Source: Prinia subflava (lineage: Eukaryota > Chordata > Aves > Passeriformes > Cisticolidae). From it: a stretch of DNA of 64,000 nucleotides. Shown one piece after another: positions 57,101 through 64,000 of the stretch (position 1 is its first letter; each line of letters begins with the position of its first letter). The notes beneath the pieces are model-generated. The model saw only the letters and a list, made by a program, of their open reading frames with translations, was not told the DNA's origin and did not search any database. Made by a program: the position numbers and the translations under genes. The stretch is from positions 15,992,693-16,056,692 of the forward strand of contig NC_086257.1 in the NCBI RefSeq assembly GCF_021018805.1, written 5' to 3'.

Positions 57101-59631
57101 TGGGAATACTGAGGCATGGTGAGGCTCAGTCACTCTGAGAGGCAGCAGCTCCGCCAGCAGCCCTCTCTTTTCCCCACAGGACAGACAGCGATGGCTTCAC
57201 CTTCGTGGTGGTGTCCGAGTTTGCCTACGACAGCCGCGGCACCGTCATCCGCTTCCTGAACCAGGAGCTGCCCGCGGCCGTCACCGGCGCCTTCAACGCG
57301 CGGCGCGGGCGGCGGGAGGCGGGCGCGGGGCTCCTCTTCCAGCGCCTGCACCAGGACAACATCACCGACCTCGTGAAGCGTGAGTTGCTCCTGGCACTGT
57401 GCTGGGGAGTGTGAGAGGAGTACCCCCTGTCCCCATTGTCCCCAGAACCCTGCGTGCCCCAGGGGTCGGTTCACACCCACGGGGGAGGTGGGTGGGCAGC
57501 CTCCCAACCCTAGGCACAGATCCAGCTTGGGGAGGCTTGGGAAACAATCAAGGGGTGTTGCTGCAAGGCCGAACCCCTATGCTTTCTCTCCCCAGTGACA
57601 GTGGATGAGCTGAGGGACTATTTCCCCTGCTCTCTGTACGGCTACAAAGGCTACCAGCTCCACTACATGGACACCATCGGCTTCATCTGCATCTCCCCGT
57701 GCAAGATGGGCTACTGCCAGCACGGTGGCCAGTGCCAGCACCTGCCCGAGGGGCCCACGTGCAGGTAGCAGCAGCCCCGGGGTGGACAAGGCCACCACCC
57801 TGCACAGCTTCTCCCAGGGCATCACGGCTCCTCCCTCCCCATCCACAGCTGCCTGCCCTTCTCCATCTACTCCCCGGCCGGAGCCCGGTGTGAGTGGCTG
57901 GCCGTCAGCCTGGCTGCTTTCCTCGGCATCCTGCTGGGAGCCCTGGCTCTGCTCTGCCTCCTGTTTGCCATCGCCTGCCTGGCCCTGCGCCTCTGCCGCC
58001 AGCGCCGCCAGCACCGGGGGTGAGCCAGGGGCGGCACCTGCACAGGGGTGGGTGCTGGGCACATGGCAGGTCGGGTGTCAGAGGGAAAAACCGATCAAAA
58101 ATCCACCTCTGAAAGATCCACCACTGGTTTGGGCAGGGGAACCCTGCCCTGGGAGAGGGGTTGGGTGACCTTTTAATATTTTCCAGCCCTTTTTCCAACA
58201 TCTGCTGCTCAATAGCAGGTGCAATAGCATCAGTGGGTTGAATGTTTGCTTTCTTTTTTTCCCCCCATGTTAGAGAGTGTTTGCATTTCCTCCTCATCCC
58301 ATCCAATACTTAGTTACAGATGGGTTTTCTATTTAATTTAAATTTTAATTTGCATACCACCCAAATGATTTCCACTGCAATTCACATGGGTCTTGAAGGA
58401 GATGGTCTGGAGTGTAAAAAAGCGGTTTAAGAATTGGACCTTGCTCTTCTGCAGAGCAGTGAGTTAACAGAAGAATGGCAAAATGCAAGGCTGGGGTGGA
58501 AGAACCAGCATCTCCTTCTCCCCTCCCCAGTCCTTGGTCCTGCGGTGTCACCACACTCAGGGGATCTCCCAGGCCCCTGGCTCTGGTTGGAGCTGTGTCC
58601 TGCCCCTGCTCCCAGCTCCCTGCCAGCCCTGGGGCCAGGGATCTCTGAGAAGTTCCTCTGTTCATTTGCACTTGTGGCAAGGCAAGAAATTGTGTGCACA
58701 ACGGGGGCTTTTCCTCCTCTTACAGCCCCATCTCACCCCCACCGTCAGCCACTGCTCCCCTTTGCCATCTGACCCAGACAACAGCATGAGGCAGGGGCTC
58801 TCCCAGCCTCTGCTGACACGTTCTTCCTATTCTGTTCCCCCCTCTCAGGGCCAAGGAGACGTTGTGGAGGACACGGCCCTTCTCCTGTGAGTACATTGCC
58901 TGTAAAACTCCTCCCACTAAGGCTCTGCTTCACCCCAGTCCTCAAGCTCTGCTCACCTTCCCTGCTCCAGCTTTAACGATGGCAGGAGAACAAGCAGAGC
59001 CCACCATCTCCCACTCCCTGGAAAGGCATTGGAAACTGCAGCTCCAGGCTATTGACCCCTCAGCCCAGGTCTGCCCTGGGGTTACTGTTTCTGTGGGATG
59101 TTGGGGTGGGAGCTTTGGGCTGGGCTCTGAATCCTGCCCCTGTGCCTCATCCTGGAGCATCACCGATGCTTTGGCCAGCACTGGGATCCACAGCCCTGTC
59201 TGAGCTCGCTGCAAAGGGCAGAGCCAACACCACACTGACACATGGCCTGTTCCTCCTTTGCAGATAACAATCCAGAGACCCCACGTTATGCCTCTAAGCC
59301 AGTCCCCCCAGGAGCCCTAACCTTCCTCGGATCCTTTTCTGGCACCTCCAGGCTCACAGAGGAGCCAGACACTGCTGCCTGCTCTGCCACTTGCTCTCAA
59401 GGTCTCCAGCAGCAGCAGTACATGCAATCAGGGGACAGGCAGAGCCTTTTGGGTTCTGGGAGGATCCACTCTGGAGGAGGTGCTTTTTTGAATGTGTGTT
59501 TATGTTGGGTGACCAAAGCAGGAGGATTTCACCTTCCCCTGAGGACCTGCAGAGACCTGGGATCATCCTTGGATGTGTCTGCACCAGAGTATGTGCCTCT
59601 GCAATATAACCAGACCCTGCAGGGCCCCTGA
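45102..59631 (+). CDS. MUC4: Mucin-4-like transmembrane mucin
   Basis: Membrane-tethered epithelial mucin. Coding exons: 45102-45165, 45515-45718, 45813-49559, 49874-50013, 50211-50375, 50457-50612, 50725-50855, 51088-51176, 51485-51661, 51753-51896, 51981-52100, 52303-52505, 53153-53231, 53475-53645, 53827-53928, 54133-54369, 54740-54874, 54964-55142, 55269-55428, 55506-55604, 56174-56356, 56445-56518, 56839-56903, 57180-57379, 57596-57764, 57849-58019, 58849-58886, 59264-59631. Sum 7770 nt, 2589 residues. Order: Trp-rich signal peptide; Ser/Thr/Pro mucin region to about 1338; NIDO (1339-1536); AMOP with eight cysteines (1566-1712); VWD starting at GDPH 1717-1720, the MUC4 cleavage motif; EGF-like modules (2082-2229), one calcium-binding (DIDEC); EGF near 2375; membrane helix 2414-2443; a tail of about 146 residues. 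Shorter than human MUC4 because its VNTR is smaller. The exon 5 acceptor at 50210 was chosen because it gives FTDNGQIIFP. The last two exons are least certain. Confidence 0.9.
48490..49335 (+). repeat. MUC4: MUC4 Thr/Ala/Asn mucin tandem-repeat region
   Basis: Nearly every codon in this part of the mucin exon belongs to short alternating blocks TTAGN(S/T)TA, TTATTAGNTSA and TTATTA, built from ACCACTGC-type units. Almost every block has an N-x-S/T sequon (NST, NTS, NTT), so both N- and O-glycosylation are expected. The repeat stays in frame because all units are multiples of three. Confidence 0.92.
48932..49261 (+). repeat. MUC4: Five identical 66-bp VNTR units
   Basis: Units start at 48932, 48998, 49064, 49130 and 49196, each encoding 22 residues (ENTSAITATTATTAGNSTAT then TA). 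By eye the five copies are identical, indicating recent expansion or gene conversion. Copy number in the living population may vary. Confidence 0.92.
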
Positions 59632-59685
59632 GAGCAGGGCCAGGTGGGCAAATGCAGTGATTGTAATCCCTTAGGAACCAAATAG

Positions 59686-59691
59686 AATAAA
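59686..59691 (+). terminator. MUC4: MUC4 poly(A) signal
   Basis: AATAAA 55 nt after the TGA at 59629-59631, followed by a T-rich stretch TGTTGTCTTGCTGTT. This gives a very short 3' UTR of roughly 80 nt. Confidence 0.75.
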
Positions 59692-59709
59692 CCAAAAATG
59701 TTGTCTTGC

Positions 59710-60225
59710 TGTTAAATTTTCTGCACCTCAAGGGTCCCTACGCCATCCCTGCTTCACTGTCATTGAGCCTTCAAGTCCCTGCTTTCTGCTGGTCCCATCA
59801 ACAGAGCCAAAGTGAATATGGATGTAAATTTTCTGGTGGCTTCATCCCCTCATTTTCCTTATACACCTGCACGTCTCCTCACACTGCTCTCATGGACACT
59901 GCTTACAGTGGCTCAGATCACACAGGTCAGGCTTTGGTCCCCACAAACATCCCACAGCCCTTCAGCCCTGGTGATTGAGAGATGCTGATCCACGAGGGTA
60001 TATCAGACCCCACCAGACCCCCAGCTCCATCCCCATTCACTGCCCTAGACCCTGGCTTAGCTGTATGTCCAGCACTAAAGCTGAGAACAGAAATATCCTG
60101 TAATCCTGCTGCTCCAAGCCTGCCCCATCACTGCTTCCCGCCCCAGTTTGGCAGAGGACAGGGCTGCTGCAGGATCAGTGATACTCAAACCCTTCCAAGG
60201 TCTTATTGAACAAACAAGATTTGAC
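59710..60225. other. Tail-to-tail intergenic spacer
   Basis: About 500 bp between the MUC4 end and the inferred end of the minus-strand MUC4-like gene. I see no VWD, EGF or membrane exon on the minus strand here, nor any repeat family. Confidence 0.6.
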
Positions 60226-60230
60226 AATGA

Positions 60231-60236
60231 TTTAAT
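60231..60236 (-). terminator. Minus-strand ATTAAA poly(A) signal
   Basis: TTTAAT on plus reads ATTAAA on minus, about 520 nt past the TAA of the minus-strand gene. No AATAAA is found on that strand between 59700 and 60757, so this common variant is the best candidate. Confidence 0.4.
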
Positions 60237-60757
60237 TTTTTTTAAGAAAGGAAGATGCTCTCTTACACACAAAAATTATTTTTCTTCCAACATTTCTGAT
60301 CATGGGGTTGCATTTTGCCCTCACACACCCAGCAGACGTATTGATCTGATTCTGGCTTGATCTGGAGAATTGTCCCTTCACCTGAGCACAGGGCCCAGGG
60401 ACCACTCAGGGGGGGATGGCTGGGAAACAGAAGTGGGGGACAGGACAGGACTGGCTCACAGGACAAGCCTGGTGCACCCTGGTATTGAAGGGCTTGGCCA
60501 GAGTCAACCCATATGTGGTGTTTAACCCTTTCCCTGGGCGCCAGGGATCCAGGGACAAATCTGAATCCTTGGGACGAGTCTGGCTTAGAAATGTGAACTT
60601 TTGCCAGGGCAGGCAACTGCAGGCACTGGCTAAGTGAGCTGCCCTGTGTGGTGGGCAGGGGTGATGGGTTCTGTGGGGGACACAGGGGAAGAGCAGATCA
60701 AAGGACAAGGAGGATCAGCCATGGCCTGGAATGTGCTGCGGGTGTGCAACCTCTCAG

Positions 60758-63700
60758 TTACTTGTCCTCTCCATCTGCAAAGAAATGAGATTTGCTCAGC
60801 CACCTTCTCCCAGTGGGACAAGCTGGAAGCCCCAGGGCGTTTTCTTGCAGGGGCATAGGGACAGAGGGAACGGAGACTCCACAATCCTGCTCACCTATCT
60901 GCTCATCTGAGTCATTCTCTGCCTCCTCCGAGGAATCTGTTGAGAGTTGCAAGAAAGCCTCCCATCAGCTTACCCCATAACCACATTTGCTGTGGTCCTC
61001 CTCACCTCCCAGCACCATCACCTCCAGACTATGCTGGTGGTTATGTGCTGAGGGACACGTCCCCACAACTCCACACAGCCCAGGGCATGGCACAACCTGC
61101 ACATGAGCACCCCAAAACCCTTCCCCCATCTACTCAGGGCTCTTGCTGCCTTAACCACAGGGAGGCTGGGACATTCCCACTCCCCTCCCAGTGCTGGGCA
61201 CCAAGACAGCATCACCCCAGCTCACACGAGCAGCACACCCACCCGTGCTGGGTGACTGGTACCCATCACAGCCAATCTTGGGCCTCTTCTCACTGTAGCG
61301 GGCGCAGAGGTGGGCACTGCCCGCCCGATTACAGCACCAGTCGTACAGCTTCAGCTCCTGGTCTGGGGGCAAAAAGGAGAGTAAGGGGCTGAAGGGAAGA
61401 GGAGGGAGGTGGGCCGGTTCCAGGCGAGGCTTTCCTCGGCTTTTAGCAGCTCCACACTCCCTCCAAGGGAAACAGCACATCAGGAAACAGGTTGGCACAG
61501 AGATTAAAATTATTTACAGCACCAATGTAATACAACAATGCCAGCATCAGCCAGGGGATGCCAAGGCTGGCTGTGCTTACCACGGTAGGGTGAGGCCTGC
61601 CTGGAGGGCCGCCAGTACCTCTCCTGCCGGCCCTCGATGAGCTGGTCCCGGCTGTCGTACAGGCAGCGCACGCCGGCGCCGTGCTGGTTGGGGGAGGCCG
61701 AGTGCAGCATGGAGACACGGGCACCCCACCTGCCTGAAACGGGGCAGAGGGAGCCTCAGACAGCTCTGCCCAGCCAGCACGACTGCCTCAGGGCAAGGAG
61801 CGGGCCAGAGCTGCCTCCTCGTTATCCACCACTCCCACCACATCACCCACTGTGCTGCAGGGGTTTGGAGGAACTGATGGAGACCACCCAAGTGGTCCCC
61901 CAGGGTGAGACCCTGGTCCCCAGCATCCCCATTGCAGGTTAGACCAGCTCTGGCCAGTCTAATCAGAGGAGTCAGCCCTCAATCCTCCTTCCTTTTCCTG
62001 TCTCTGAAGGGTCAGCCAGTCCCCCTCTCCTTTTCCTTAGGGGTCAGCTGCCCACCCTGCCAGCTGGGACCCCAGCCACCCTTGCAGGAAAGGTGGAGAA
62101 GGACAGCTTGGGGATGAGGAGGGTGAGGAAGCAGCATGTTCACTTGCCTCCACGGCTGCTCTTGAAGCGTGGGTCCTGCTGGCCTTGCTGCAGGGAGCAG
62201 GGGCAGGTGGGCAGCCCCTGGCTCCATGCCCTGGGCTCCTGCTGCCGCCCTGTCCACGCCAGGCACTTCAGCCAGTAGTTGTTGCCCACACGGCTCTCCA
62301 GCTTGTAGATCCACAGTCCACGGAGGTCTGAGCAGGGAGACAAACCATGGGCTGTCACCTTGGCCAAGGGGACCACAGGGGCTGTTTTGTCTCAAGGTGA
62401 GAGTCATGTGGTGCTGATGCTGGAAGCTAAGCCCACGCCGACCCCCAGCCATTGGACCCCATGTTCAACAGCCACTCAACAGAAGGGGAGAGGGAGAGGC
62501 TCTTGCCAAAGAAGAAAGCCTTGGGACAGAGCCATTGGCACAAAAAGTGACCATGGGCACAGCAGGGATGTTTCAGCTTTAAGGCATAGCTGGTACCCAG
62601 CCTTGAGGGGGAAAGCCTGGACTTGAGGACTCAGTGAGAGCCTCACCACAGGGGCAGGCTGGATTTCATTCCCTGGGAATACTCCCCTCCTTGTGAACCC
62701 ACCCCAGCTGTGTGGCACTACCTGTGTTGTAGCCCCTGAACTGGTCAGGGCGATATTTAGCAGCTGGAGGTCTCTTAGTCAGGTCATCATTGTGGTAAAA
62801 GCCATCCCCACTGAGGGAAGAGGAAAGAGGAAAAATCAGGGGTTGTTCTTCCTGGGTGGTATTACAGCCCCAAACCCAAACCCAGCTTGCCCTTCAGCCA
62901 TCCTGATCCCATGCCAGTGGAATTGCAGCACTCACATGGCAGCCCTGGGGACAAGAGGGCAAAGGCAAGAGCTGCCCCAGCCTGCTTCCTCCTCTGTGTA
63001 GGGTACAGTTATTTTGGGTGCTTCAAACACTGCTGCTGCATCAGGGGCTGAGCCCACAGGCATCTGAAGACCCCCACAAGCAGCTTCCATGGTTTCCAGC
63101 ATTTTGCCAGGTGATTTGGAGCAGAAACCCACGAGTGGTCTCACACACACACACATGCCTGTGCCGCCTGCACTTCCCATCCAGGCCATCTTTTCCTTAC
63201 CCAGCTGCAGCAAGCAGCTAATGAGAAAACCCCGGAGACAGCATGTACAGGGCAAGACGTAATGTGAGGAGGCAGGAAGCAACTGCTCCGGCCAAGCACG
63301 GAAATCCCTTCCCTCGGCTGGTGCAAAGTTCAGCAAACATCCCCTATTTCCCACTCCTTCCACCCAAACTGCCAGGATGCTGGGGGCCCAGGACTCCAGA
63401 GGGATTTGTGGATCTTACAACAAGCACAGTCCAGCAAGACAGCATGCTGCAGCATGATCCAGTCCCTAAGGGGGTAAATTTGTTTGTGAGGCCCCTATAT
63501 GCTAGGATATATGGTCATGCAGACATCATGTGGGCTGTCCTCATCCTTGCAGGGCACTCCCTGGGACATGGGGGAAGGATTCAACCAGCAGAGGCTGTGG
63601 GTTGGATGTACCCCAGTGTTCAGAGGGGGCAGGGATGGGGGGCTGAGCTGCTGTACCTGGTGTAGCCGATGAGGACGTTGGTGGAAGTGAGCCTGGTGTA

Positions 63701-63787
63701 ATCCCACTGCATGCCTCCGTCCTGGTACAGCATCAGGATGTAGGACCTGAAGCCATCAGTGGTCAGGACAGCCTGGTATGTGATTGT
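60758..63787 (-). CDS. Second MUC4-like gene (NIDO-AMOP), 3' part only
   Basis: Minus-strand exons in transcript order: 63787-63657, 62810-62722, 62327-62148, 61733-61581, 61362-61243, 60936-60895, 60774-60758 (TAA). The first five match MUC4 exons 7-11 at 50725-52100 in order, phase and nearly in length (131, 89, 180, 153, 120 nt against 131, 89, 177, 144, 120). They encode the end of NIDO (TYQAVLTTDG, YQDGGMQWDY), YRPDQF and an AMOP domain with all eight cysteines. MUC4 continues with VWD, but here the next acceptor gives a 42-nt acidic exon, DSSEEAENDSDEQI, then DGEDK and stop. No VWD or membrane helix follows. The intron after 62148 has a GC donor. The 5' end lies beyond 64000, so a mucin region and signal peptide are unknown. 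A secreted product is inferred. The last two exons rest on splice signals and phase only. Confidence 0.75.
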
Positions 63788-64000
63788 CTGCGGAGAAGCA
63801 GTGCAGACAGGTAAGAAAGTGAGTGGAGATGTGGGGCGGTGCTTGCTGGGGAATGGCCAGACTGAGGTCTGGAGGGAAACAAGGCAAACACAGCTAGGCC
63901 TGGTTCACATTTCACATGGAAAATGTGATGGTTTTACTTTGAAACTGTTCCATGACAAGCTTCAAATTCACTCAATTTTACGCCTCTGAAAAACAGCATT
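63788..64000 (-). other. Intron of the minus-strand MUC4-like gene
   Basis: Upstream of the acceptor TTCTCCGCAG the window ends without reaching the preceding exon (counterpart of MUC4 50457-50612). Nothing else is seen. Confidence 0.6.

Noticed and set aside
59710..61240. A VWD or EGF exon continuing the minus-strand MUC4-like gene
   Set aside because: I searched the minus strand for GDPHITTLDG-like and Cys-rich EGF patterns and found none; only the two small acidic exons fit.

Overview
The window is nuclear DNA from a bird, most likely a passerine. The genes are split by many GT-AG introns, and TFRC, TNK2 and MUC4 lie in the order I know from vertebrates (human 3q29, bird chromosome 9). 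The dispersed repeats are avian: a CR1 LINE 3' fragment and a SINE whose head is a reversed tRNA-Ile fused to a CR1-type tail, a family I associate with songbirds. There are no bacterial features.

Layout. 1-3970 is upstream intergenic DNA with the SINE. 3975-4320 is a CR1 fragment that stops at the CpG island (4325-5060) of TFRC. TFRC (plus strand, coding 6217-17779, 18 coding exons, 776 residues) is followed by a long 3' UTR with five iron-responsive elements, a UAU-triloop hairpin and several direct duplications. A second CpG island (21650-23050) holds a long open frame with no ATG, followed by a poly(A) signal at 23669. TNK2/ACK1 (plus, canonical coding 32241-42864, 1040 residues) has two alternative coding first exons at 28515 and 31101 and an unexpected CpG island inside its SH3-splitting intron. 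After about 1.8 kb with signs of a minus-strand transcript end comes a MUC4-type membrane mucin (plus, 45102-59631, 28 coding exons, 2589 residues) with a 66-bp VNTR. Facing it tail to tail is the 3' part of a second, minus-strand MUC4-like gene (60758-63787, 5' end outside the window). It keeps the NIDO and AMOP exons, appears to lack the VWD, EGF and membrane exons, and ends in a short acidic tail.

TFRC imports transferrin-bound iron and its mRNA is iron-regulated. TNK2 is a Cdc42 effector kinase that acts on clathrin traffic and EGFR. MUC4 is an epithelial membrane mucin. Their adjacency is conserved synteny, not an operon. Exon borders were read by eye from splice sites, phase and remembered vertebrate homologues. 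Every internal phase closes, and the exon sums give whole codon numbers (777, 1041 and 2590 including stops), which is the strongest internal check on these models.
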